The notes under the pieces: model-generated | Database searches by the model: none | Told to the model about the DNA's origin: nothing | Seen by the model: only the letters and a program-made list of their open reading frames with translations | Position numbers and translations under genes: made by a program | Assembly: GCA_027858595.1 (NCBI GenBank) | Contig: JAQICK010000069.1 | Coordinates: forward strand, 1-7,132 | Reading direction: 5' to 3' | Source of the DNA: Melioribacteraceae bacterium | Lineage (GTDB): Bacteria > Bacteroidota > Ignavibacteria > Ignavibacteriales > Melioribacteraceae | DNA: 7,132 nucleotides | In this document: piece by piece, positions 1 through 5,383 of the stretch | Layout: each line of letters starts with the position of its first letter | How positions within the stretch are numbered: the first letter of the stretch is position 1

Positions 1-14
1 TATTAATTGGAAAC

Positions 15-647
15 ATGGATGGATTAAGGAAGACTAAAGATAGAATAGAGGAACTACTTCCAATTAAATCTGAAAGAGGAATCTTGCTACTACAATTTTA
101 CAATGAATATATAAATAATAAGGATTTAGGTGTTTTTGATTTAGAAAAAATAAACATACTTAAGAAGAAATTTGCTCAAAATAATGATAGATTGCTCGCA
201 ACAGAGTTGCAGTTTCTAATGGCAGATGAATATTATAAAAAAGGTGAATTTGGAATTTCTATTTCTCTTCTTCATTCAAAATCTTTAACGGATATTTGTG
301 AATTTAACCCTAAATATGAAGCTCAGAGACTTTATCTTTTAAGTAAAATTCCGACAAAGTATCAAAGCGATCTTACTTTAACCAAAAATTATCTTCTCCA
401 CAAAGCCTATGCTATAATGAAAAACAATTCTATTTCTGAACTAACACTTAATGTTCTGAGTGATTTAGCTAGCTTCTACTTTGACAGAGGGAATTTATCA
501 AAGGCTAAAGAATTTGCAGTAATAGCTGATACTATTATTAAATATATTACCTTAGAAACGGTTTCGGAAGAAATCTCAAAATCTCTGCATGAAATTAGAT
601 TAAAAGAAATGATAACAAATTTAGATGAAATATTAAACTCGAATTAA
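15..647 (+). CDS. TPR-like helical protein, possibly 5'-truncated by the window edge
   Basis: This is a 210-residue, entirely alpha-helical-looking protein with no signal peptide or membrane segment, so it is probably cytoplasmic. Two stretches resemble tetratricopeptide helix pairs: about residues 62-90, with ADEYYKKGEF, and about 142-175, with LASFYFDRGNLSKAKEFA. The rest is Leu/Ile/Lys-rich helix. TPR arrays are protein-binding scaffolds, and no catalytic motif is visible. The start is uncertain. No Shine-Dalgarno precedes the ATG, and the frame stays open through the four codons upstream to the window edge, so this could be the tail of a longer TPR protein. It lies upstream of, and in the same direction as, a lipoprotein gene, a second TPR gene and a histidine kinase, but a 154-base gap to the lipoprotein leaves co-transcription open. 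The function is unknown; the helical-repeat reading is moderately sure. Confidence 0.7.
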   Translation: MDGLRKTKDRIEELLPIKSERGILLLQFYNEYINNKDLGVFDLEKINILKKKFAQNNDRLLATELQFLMADEYYKKGEFGISISLLHSKSLTDICEFNPKYEAQRLYLLSKIPTKYQSDLTLTKNYLLHKAYAIMKNNSISELTLNVLSDLASFYFDRGNLSKAKEFAVIADTIIKYITLETVSEEISKSLHEIRLKEMITNLDEILNSN

Positions 648-652
648 AATTT

Positions 653-666
653 CCGGTTATTACCGG
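653..666. other. Small GC-rich stem-loop after the first gene
   Basis: CCGGT pairs with ACCGG around a four-base TATT loop, in otherwise very AT-rich sequence six bases past the stop codon. It overlaps a perfect 10-base palindrome, TTACCGGTAA (660-669). On the + strand it is followed by an A-run rather than a T-run, so it is not a canonical intrinsic terminator. It could be a weak terminator, an mRNA 3'-end stabiliser or an operator-like palindrome. The pairing is seen directly; any role is inferred. Confidence 0.3.
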
Positions 667-801
667 TAAAAATTACATACCTCAAATTATTCACTAAAGA
701 TTTCATTGAAAATCATCTTTTTTCGGCTATTTATTTCCTGGTATAGTAGTTGTAATATACGACCCAAACACCAAAATAATAATGAATATAAGGTTCACAT
801 C

Positions 802-1350
802 ATGAAAAAAGCATTACTTACTATCGTTCTTCTTAGTTTCGGAATTTGGGGCTGTTCTGAAAACACAAGTATCACTGCACCAGAAAAAAGTGATTCACAG
901 CAGAGTTTTCTGAAAGTAACAGCAAGCAGCTCTTCAGAATTAATGAAAAAATCTGTTTCTGAAACAATTGATGGTGAAGATGGTGGAATGATTAAAATCA
1001 GAATAGGAAGAAAAGAAATTCATGCTAAGGGATGGCTCGATTTCCCTGAAGATAGCTTCGAAGGTGAAGAAAAGATATCTATTCGTTTAGCTGAAGATTT
1101 TGCTGCATTAGATTTTGAACCATCTGGTATTCCATTGGAACTGCCTGCACTTTTAACATTAACGTTTAGCGGACTTGAGCTAGAGGGTTATGATGAAATT
1201 GAAGATGAAATTGAATTCCAATATATAGACGAAGATGGTAATTTGAAAAGCGTCGATTATGAAACATTAATCGTTAAAAGAGATCGTGGTCGGGTAACTG
1301 TAGTACGTGCTGAACTTAAACATTTTTCTAGATATGGTTTTACAAAATAA
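802..1350 (+). CDS. Lipoprotein with C-terminal HFSRYG beta domain
   Basis: A 182-residue protein exported as a lipoprotein. It has a Lys-Lys N-terminus, a hydrophobic core (ALLTIVLLSFGIW) and a lipobox-like IWGC placing the lipidated cysteine at residue 18. A Ser/Lys-rich linker follows to about residue 60. The rest is a beta-rich domain (about 62-182) with the pattern FPEDSFEGEEKISIRL, then FEPSGIPLELPALLTL, then KHFSRYGF at 173-180. That closing HFSRY and the FxPxGxxLxxPxxL pattern recall a family of ZU5-like domains in bacterial surface proteins, recognised from memory. This start was chosen over an in-frame ATG at 706 because it begins the signal peptide exactly and has an AAGG Shine-Dalgarno eight bases upstream. 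The next gene, a TPR protein, begins 26 bases downstream and is probably co-transcribed. No enzymatic residues are recognised; a structural or adhesive envelope role is a guess. Confidence 0.85.
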   Translation: MKKALLTIVLLSFGIWGCSENTSITAPEKSDSQQSFLKVTASSSSELMKKSVSETIDGEDGGMIKIRIGRKEIHAKGWLDFPEDSFEGEEKISIRLAEDFAALDFEPSGIPLELPALLTLTFSGLELEGYDEIEDEIEFQYIDEDGNLKSVDYETLIVKRDRGRVTVVRAELKHFSRYGFTK

Positions 1351-1376
1351 TAAAAATTTGAATTGTGAAAATTCCT

Positions 1377-2594
1377 ATGGCTAATGAACTAAAAAAAACA
1401 AAGTTAGAATACATTGAAATATTAGATGAATATCTGGGAAATCCAGAATCTGAGGATCTTATCAACCAGGTTTTCTCAGGGTATTCAACTTCAGAGATTA
1501 CTAACCGTGATAGCATTAGCTTTACAAGCAGTTTCAAAATTAGATCTGTTGTTGATAGGATTATTACATCCACAGAAAAAAAACTTACCGCTAAAAAACA
1601 CCTCCATTTATTATTAAATCTGGCTAAGCTCTCTCTCTCTCGGGGAGAGCTGTTTTTATCTTCAGATATATATAGTCAAGTTCTTTTTATAACTACAAAT
1701 AATGAAAAATTACAAGGTGAAGCCGCAGGAGCTTTAAGAGGTTTAGGGGAAGTTTCATCACTTCAAGCAAAGTGGAATGACAGTTTTAGTTACGTTCGCA
1801 AAGCTAAAAAGATTTTTGAAAAGATTAATGACATTAAAGGTATAGCAAGTTGTGAAAATTTATTAGGTACATTCCATGCAGAACGAGGAGTGTTAGATTC
1901 TGCAAAAGATTTTTTTGAATCAGGTTTAGCAAGACTGAGTGGAAAAAAGAGTGATAATTTGGATGCGTTGATATTGGTTAACTTGGGCATCTTAAATAAT
2001 ATAATTGGAAATACAGATGAAGCCGAATCCAACTATCGTAAGGCACTTGCCAAATTTGAAAAAACAAATGACCATCAAAGAATTGCTGAAACTCGTCATA
2101 ACTTAGGGATGTTATTTACAAAACTAGGTAAATATAAAACAGCTTTGAGCGAATTTAACATAAGTGTGAAAATTTCAACTAAAGATAAAAATTTACTGAC
2201 ATTAGCTATTTCATATTTAGGTAAAGCATATATTTATGCTGAGATGGATGAGCTTGATTTAGCTACAGATTTTATTGAAAAGGGAATGGAAATTAGTAAT
2301 CAGTTGAACGACCGATTAACAATTGCCGATGTGTATAAAGTAAAGGGTATAATAGAACGAAAATCCAAAAAGTTTGAACTTTCGGAAAGCTATCTGCTTA
2401 CTAGCTTGCGTATTAATGGTGAGCTGGGCAATAAGTTAAATCATACCGAAACTTCTTACGAATTAGGACTGCTGTATTTAGATTTAAACCAATCTCAAAA
2501 AGCTTCGAAATATTTTAGTACTTCCTTAAAGTATTATAAAAAGATTAAGGCTGTATCCGAAATCAAAAAAATTGAAACTCTACTTAATAAGTAA
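1377..2594 (+). CDS. Tetratricopeptide repeat protein (about eight TPRs)
   Basis: A 405-residue cytoplasmic protein made almost wholly of tetratricopeptide repeats. After a divergent N-terminal region of about 70 residues come roughly eight 36-40-residue helix pairs. The clearest are HNLGMLFTKLGKYKTALSEF, LGKAYIYAEMDELDLATDF and YELGLLYLDLNQSQKASKYF, with the usual small/Gly at position 8 and Ala at position 20. Such 40-residue TPRs act as protein-interaction scaffolds in signalling and regulatory proteins. There is no signal peptide, transmembrane segment or catalytic motif. The ATG at 1377 was taken; an in-frame GTG at 1365 would add four residues, and neither has a Shine-Dalgarno. It follows the lipoprotein gene by 26 bases and precedes a GAF histidine kinase by 79 bases. 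Bacteroidota often fuse TPR arrays to histidine kinases, so this could be a stand-alone sensor or adaptor for that kinase (inference). A CT-dinucleotide run and a hairpin lie inside the gene (1627-1651). Confidence 0.88.
   Translation: MANELKKTKLEYIEILDEYLGNPESEDLINQVFSGYSTSEITNRDSISFTSSFKIRSVVDRIITSTEKKLTAKKHLHLLLNLAKLSLSRGELFLSSDIYSQVLFITTNNEKLQGEAAGALRGLGEVSSLQAKWNDSFSYVRKAKKIFEKINDIKGIASCENLLGTFHAERGVLDSAKDFFESGLARLSGKKSDNLDALILVNLGILNNIIGNTDEAESNYRKALAKFEKTNDHQRIAETRHNLGMLFTKLGKYKTALSEFNISVKISTKDKNLLTLAISYLGKAYIYAEMDELDLATDFIEKGMEISNQLNDRLTIADVYKVKGIIERKSKKFELSESYLLTSLRINGELGNKLNHTETSYELGLLYLDLNQSQKASKYFSTSLKYYKKIKAVSEIKKIETLLNK
1627..1655 (+). other. Intragenic CT repeat and hairpin followed by T-run
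   Basis: AGCTCTC (1627-1633) pairs with GAGAGCT (1645-1651). The stem can extend inward by two more pairs, one of them G-U, around a CT-rich loop, and a run of five T follows one base after it. The left arm and loop carry six CT dinucleotides (1629-1640). The shape resembles an intrinsic terminator, but it sits inside a TPR reading frame coding for AKLSLSRGELF. It may therefore be chance, a pausing or attenuation site, or a slippage-prone tract. Confidence 0.3.
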
Positions 2595-2661
2595 CAAATA
2601 ATTTGAGTAAGTTACGCTATCAATAGTTTGATACAAACACTAGCCATAATTTGCTAACTAT

Positions 2662-2669
2662 TATATTTG
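2662..2669 (+). promoter_or_regulatory. Bacteroidetes-type -7 box (TATATTTG) before the histidine kinase
   Basis: TATATTTG matches the Bacteroidetes -7 consensus TAnnTTTG exactly and lies only four bases before the kinase ATG. Transcription would then start at or within a few bases of the start codon, giving a nearly leaderless mRNA. That fits the absence of a Shine-Dalgarno. A well-spaced -33 TTG is not visible: the TTTG at 2627-2630 is too far and the TTG at 2651-2653 too close. The site is therefore only partly supported. Confidence 0.4.
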
Positions 2670-2673
2670 TGAA

Positions 2674-3993
2674 ATGGAATTTAGTAAAATAGCAAAACAA
2701 GTAGAAAAAGATATTAAAGCTGAATTATTCTTAAATAATGACAGCTCCAAAAATTTAGATATAATTCTAGATATTGTTAATACAATTAATAAAACATTAA
2801 TTTTTGAAGACGTATTAGAGCTAGTTCTAAAAAATGCCATTTCCTTAACAGGTACTGAAAGGGGTTTTATTGTTTTAAAGAATGATGAGGGAGTTTTAGA
2901 ATTTAAGTTAGGAATGAATTCTGAGACTGGTAAAATCAAAAAAGATGAATTTTCTGTTAGTCAATCAGTTGTTGATGATGTCTTTATTACTGGAGAATCC
3001 AAATTCATAGAATCCGCACAAAGTGATGTTGAAAATCGTAAAAGTAAATCGATCTTTATTCTTGACCTCCAGACTATTTTATGTTCACCACTTATTACTT
3101 CAGGTAAGAAAATAGGAGTAATTTATGTTGATTCAAAACACCTACATAAAATTAAAATAAAAGAAATTACAAATATGTTCGAAATTCTTGCTGGTCAGGC
3201 GGCTACGGCAATTAGGAATGCACAGTTATATAATGCCCAATTAGCAGCCAATAAATCATTAGAGGAATCCAATAGACAATTAATTATTGCTAAAGAGGAA
3301 GCCGAAAAATCTGACAGATTGAAGTCAGAGTTTTTAGCACAAATGTCCCACGAAATTAGAACTCCAATTCATATACTTATGAGTTATTCAAGTTTAATTA
3401 AAGAAGAAATTGAGGGAAGTTTAGATAATGACATGAAATCTAGCTTTAATGCAATTGAACATGCGGGAAAAAGAATTATTAGAACAACTGAATTAATTCT
3501 TAATATGTCGGAAATATCTACGGGTACTTATGAGTATAGTGAATCGGAGTTTGATATTTACGATGGAATTCTTTCCACAATTTATAACGAATATCAAATT
3601 AAAGTAAATAAAAATAAAATTAAATTTGCTATTGAAAATAATTCTGAGCAAAGTATTGTGGTCGCAGATAAATATTCGGTTTATCAAATATTCACACAAA
3701 TTATTGACAATGCAGTAAATTATACTGAAAATGGCGAAATAACTATTTTTATAAATAATTCAAAAAACAATAAACTTGAGGTTTCTGTTTCTGATACAGG
3801 AATAGGTATAAGTGATGAGTATATGCCAAATATATTTATGCCCTTCACTCAAGAGGAGCAAGGATATACTCGTAGATTTGAGGGAAATGGTTTAGGATTA
3901 TCTCTTGTGAAAAAATATTGTGATCTTAATCATGCCGAAATAGATATACAAAGTATAAAGGGAAAGGGAACTAAAGTATTGGTAACTTTTTAG
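2674..3993 (+). CDS. Cytoplasmic GAF-domain sensor histidine kinase
   Basis: A complete 439-residue two-component sensor kinase with no transmembrane segment, so it senses an internal signal. It has a short N-terminal helix, then a GAF sensor domain at about residues 29-183, ending in the typical CSPLITSGKKIGVIYVDS and AAIRNAQLY-like helix. A coiled-coil linker spans about 184-218. The HisKA domain has the H-box SHEIRTP with phospho-acceptor His226, and Thr230 sits at the phosphatase position. The HATPase domain has the N-box DNAVNY (Asn346), the G1 box DTGIGIS (Asp374) and the G2 box GNGLGLSLVK (404-413). All ATP-binding and phosphotransfer residues are present, so it should be active. There is no receiver or output domain, and no response regulator lies in the window. 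The TPR gene directly upstream is the best candidate partner. The signal bound by the GAF domain cannot be read from sequence. The next gene on the right is convergent. Confidence 0.96.
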   Translation: MEFSKIAKQVEKDIKAELFLNNDSSKNLDIILDIVNTINKTLIFEDVLELVLKNAISLTGTERGFIVLKNDEGVLEFKLGMNSETGKIKKDEFSVSQSVVDDVFITGESKFIESAQSDVENRKSKSIFILDLQTILCSPLITSGKKIGVIYVDSKHLHKIKIKEITNMFEILAGQAATAIRNAQLYNAQLAANKSLEESNRQLIIAKEEAEKSDRLKSEFLAQMSHEIRTPIHILMSYSSLIKEEIEGSLDNDMKSSFNAIEHAGKRIIRTTELILNMSEISTGTYEYSESEFDIYDGILSTIYNEYQIKVNKNKIKFAIENNSEQSIVVADKYSVYQIFTQIIDNAVNYTENGEITIFINNSKNNKLEVSVSDTGIGISDEYMPNIFMPFTQEEQGYTRRFEGNGLGLSLVKKYCDLNHAEIDIQSIKGKGTKVLVTF

Positions 3994-4001
3994 ACTTTTT
4001 G

Positions 4002-4018
4002 TTTATTTTACAAATAAA
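4002..4018. terminator. AT-only hairpin between convergent genes
   Basis: TTTATTT pairs with AAATAAA around a TAC loop, eight bases past the kinase stop and in the 60-base gap before the convergent lipoprotein stop. A CTTTTTG run precedes it. The position suits a shared transcription end, but the stem is all A-T and no T-tract follows on either strand, so it is weak evidence. Confidence 0.2.
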
Positions 4019-4053
4019 TCTCAAACTATTAATATTAGAATTTTCAGTAAATC

Positions 4054-4635
4054 CTATTTTATTCTTAATAATTTCTCGACCCAAACAACTTCACACGCTC
4101 CGCCACCAGTATCGTTACGACTTAATGAACTCTTCCAACGCCAACCATCTTCTGGAGCCATTGCAGATACTAAATATCCTTTTAGATAAATAATTTCACC
4201 CACAACTAAATCGTCAAGTTCATTCATTATTTCGTCTGTTGCTGGAATTATATGCATATTGGAGGCACTTTGTTCAATCTCTTTTCGTGGAATTGGATAA
4301 CTGTCTGTATCCCAGAAAAACCATCGTGCACGTTGAGAAATATCAAATTTGTCAATTATTGTTTGGTCAGACATTCGTCCCCAACCCAATGCTAAATCGT
4401 AGGGAGCAATATCAGATTCTCTATCAAATCTGTAACGTTCCTTTCCAAGAACTTTTGCTTTTAACTCGAACTTAGCAATTGCGTTTATAAAATACTCATC
4501 ACGTTCCCAAACCTGTGATTGTATAAGTGCAGATTGCTTCGGTAAATTTTTTGCTAAAACTCCAGGTGGTTGTTTGATTTCTGAAGTGCAGGAAAGCAGA
4601 AATAATAAAATTAATAGTGGAATTGTTTTTTGCAT
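4054..4635 (-). CDS. Conserved lipoprotein of unknown function (SNMHIIPA / DTGxGAC family)
   Basis: A 193-residue lipoprotein. Residues 1-16 form a clear signal peptide (MQKTIPLLILLFLLSC) with a textbook LLSC lipobox and Cys16 as lipidation site. The mature part contains strongly patterned motifs: DLALGWGRMSD (80-90), a Trp/Phe-rich RWFFW, SNMHIIPA (125-132) and DGWRWKSSLSRNDTGGGAC (163-181) running into EVVWV near the end. I recognise this pattern from uncharacterised hypothetical proteins in Proteobacteria and other phyla, but know no established function. The invariant-looking His128, Asp175, Thr176 and Cys181 would be the residues to examine. The start at 4635 is preferred over an ATG at 4671. 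It begins the signal peptide, and the earlier ATG would sit upstream of a good -7 promoter box. The gene is transcribed divergently from the toxin-antitoxin operon and convergently with the histidine kinase, so it is probably monocistronic. Confidence 0.88.
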   Translation of the reverse strand: MQKTIPLLILLFLLSCTSEIKQPPGVLAKNLPKQSALIQSQVWERDEYFINAIAKFELKAKVLGKERYRFDRESDIAPYDLALGWGRMSDQTIIDKFDISQRARWFFWDTDSYPIPRKEIEQSASNMHIIPATDEIMNELDDLVVGEIIYLKGYLVSAMAPEDGWRWKSSLSRNDTGGGACEVVWVEKLLRIK

Positions 4636-4646
4636 TTTGAAATATA

Positions 4647-4675
4647 CAAAGATAAATGAATTTCTATGCAATCAA
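4647..4675 (-). promoter_or_regulatory. Bacteroidetes-type promoter for the SNMHIIPA lipoprotein
   Basis: Read on the - strand, TATCTTTG (4654-4647) matches TAnnTTTG exactly, and a TTG (4675-4673) lies 18 bases further upstream, close to the usual -33 spacing. The lipoprotein ATG begins 11 bases downstream of the -7 box, so the leader would be only a few bases long. There is no Shine-Dalgarno in that space. Confidence 0.6.
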
Positions 4676-4700
4676 TTTGCAGAGAATTATTAGAAACAAC

Positions 4701-4731
4701 TTTGCATCCTTTAGACAAAACTATAACTTTA
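4701..4731 (+). promoter_or_regulatory. Candidate Bacteroidetes-type promoter for the toxin-antitoxin operon
   Basis: TTTG (4701-4704), a 19-base spacer and TAACTTTA (4724-4731) match the -33/-7 pattern with one mismatch (final A for G). It would give a leader of about 50 bases before the toxin ATG. It is an alternative to the sigma70-like pair just downstream. Confidence 0.4.
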
Positions 4732-4755
4732 CCGTAGAAAAATATATAAAAAGTG

Positions 4756-4784
4756 TTGCCATAATGCACACAATAGGTTATATT
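4756..4784 (+). promoter_or_regulatory. Candidate sigma70-like promoter for the toxin-antitoxin operon
   Basis: TTGCCA (4756-4761) and TATATT (4779-4784), 17 bases apart, each match the classical -35/-10 hexamers in five of six positions. The toxin ATG lies five bases after the -10, so transcripts from here would be leaderless. If the host belongs to Bacteroidota this spacing and consensus may not apply, and the match could be chance. Confidence 0.4.
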
Positions 4785-4789
4785 CATAT

Positions 4790-5074
4790 ATGAAACTAAT
4801 AAATTGGGATAGAGAGAAAAATCAAAAATTGATTAGCTATCGTGGAATATCGTTTGAGGATATTTTATTTGCTTTAGAAAATAACAAGTTGGTTGACGAT
4901 TTACCTCATCCAAATAATACAAACGATCCAAATCAAAGAATAATGATGTTGGATATTAGAAATTATATCTATGCTATCCCATATGTTGAAAATGAAAAAG
5001 AGATATTTCTAAAAACAATTATTCCAAGCAGGAAAGCTACAAAAGAGTATTTAGGAGAGAGAGATGGAAAATAA
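4790..5074 (+). CDS. BrnT-like type II toxin (putative ribonuclease)
   Basis: A 94-residue small basic protein resembling the BrnT/DUF497 toxins, which have a RelE-like fold and cut RNA. Family-like features are the N-terminal WDREKNQ (6-12), then RGISFEDI (18-25), a central variable loop with PHPNNTNDPNQ (39-49), and the strand-rich C-terminal half ending in TIIPSRKATKEYL (76-88). The conserved Lys/Arg residues of that last segment are candidates for RNA binding or catalysis. The ribbon-helix-helix gene directly downstream overlaps it by 11 bases, the toxin-first order typical of brnTA. No Shine-Dalgarno precedes the ATG, and one of the two candidate promoters would make it leaderless, so translation is probably weak. 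The sequence diverges from classic BrnT, so the exact family is less sure than the toxin role. Loss of activity cannot be excluded from sequence alone. Confidence 0.8.
   Translation: MKLINWDREKNQKLISYRGISFEDILFALENNKLVDDLPHPNNTNDPNQRIMMLDIRNYIYAIPYVENEKEIFLKTIIPSRKATKEYLGERDGK
5053..5057 (+). promoter_or_regulatory. Strong Shine-Dalgarno of the antitoxin gene
   Basis: AGGAG lies six bases upstream of the antitoxin ATG, inside the 3' end of the toxin coding region. A further GAGAGAG purine run continues to the ATG. It is the best ribosome-binding site in the window and contrasts with the toxin, which has none. Confidence 0.75.
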
Positions 5075-5333
5075 ATTTGATAATGAAGAACTTGAAATTT
5101 TAGATTTGTTGGAGAATGGTAAACTTAATAGTAAAGCTAATATTGAAGATAGAAAAAATGAACTTAGTGAATATGCTCAAAATACAATTAGGAAAAACAA
5201 AAGAGTAAATATTAGAATTTCTGAGCGTGATCTAACTGAGCTTCAACGGCAGGCAATTACTGAGGGTTTGCCGTATCAAACATTTATTTCTTCAATATTA
5301 CATCGTTTTGTAAATGGGAATTTGAGTGTGTAA
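5064..5333 (+). CDS. Ribbon-helix-helix antitoxin (CopG/BrnA-like)
   Basis: An 89-residue acidic-to-basic two-part antitoxin. Residues 1-45 are charged and probably flexible, the part expected to wrap and neutralise the toxin. Residues 46-87 form a ribbon-helix-helix DNA-binding unit: the beta strand KRVNIRIS (46-53), helix A ERDLTELQRQAITEG, the turn LPYQT, and helix B FISSILHRFVNG. Antitoxins of this type dimerise through the strand, bind operators in their own promoter and repress the operon, with the toxin as co-repressor. The start is fixed by a strong AGGAG six bases upstream and by the 11-base overlap with the toxin gene, which suggests translational coupling. The stop lies just before a large palindrome. 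RHH assignment is confident; membership of BrnA itself, rather than another RHH antitoxin family, is less so. Confidence 0.85.
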   Translation: MENKFDNEELEILDLLENGKLNSKANIEDRKNELSEYAQNTIRKNKRVNIRISERDLTELQRQAITEGLPYQTFISSILHRFVNGNLSV

Positions 5334-5335
5334 TT

Positions 5336-5375
5336 TTTAAAGTAGAAGACGGGCATGCCCGTCCTCTACTTTAAA
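5336..5375. repeat. 40-base near-perfect palindrome, probable bidirectional terminator
   Basis: Two 20-base arms pair with a single mismatch (A5347 against C5364). The centre is the perfect 16-base GACGGGCATGCCCGTC and the outer arms read TTTAAAGTAGA / TCTACTTTAAA. It is strikingly GC-rich in the middle for this AT-rich region. It lies between the antitoxin stop, two bases before it, and the convergent reductase frame, whose last base is eight bases after it. The A-run/T-run flanks on the two arms let it act as an intrinsic terminator in both directions. A dispersed palindromic (REP-like) repeat is the alternative. Confidence 0.75.
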
Positions 5376-5383
5376 GCGTTAAT

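Noticed and set aside
706..801. Upstream ATG extending the first lipoprotein by 32 residues
   Set aside because: The extension precedes a complete lipoprotein signal peptide that starts at 802 with its own AAGG Shine-Dalgarno.
1340..2032. Antisense open frames across the TPR gene
   Set aside because: They shadow a TPR frame with clear repeat periodicity and show no recognisable protein features.
2626..2638. GTTTG-ATA-CAAAC inverted repeat before the kinase as a terminator
   Set aside because: The stem is only five pairs and AT-rich, with no T-tract, so chance occurrence is likely.
4636..4671. Upstream ATG extending the second lipoprotein by 12 residues
   Set aside because: It would place the signal peptide internally, and its start codon lies upstream of the -7 promoter box at 4647-4654.
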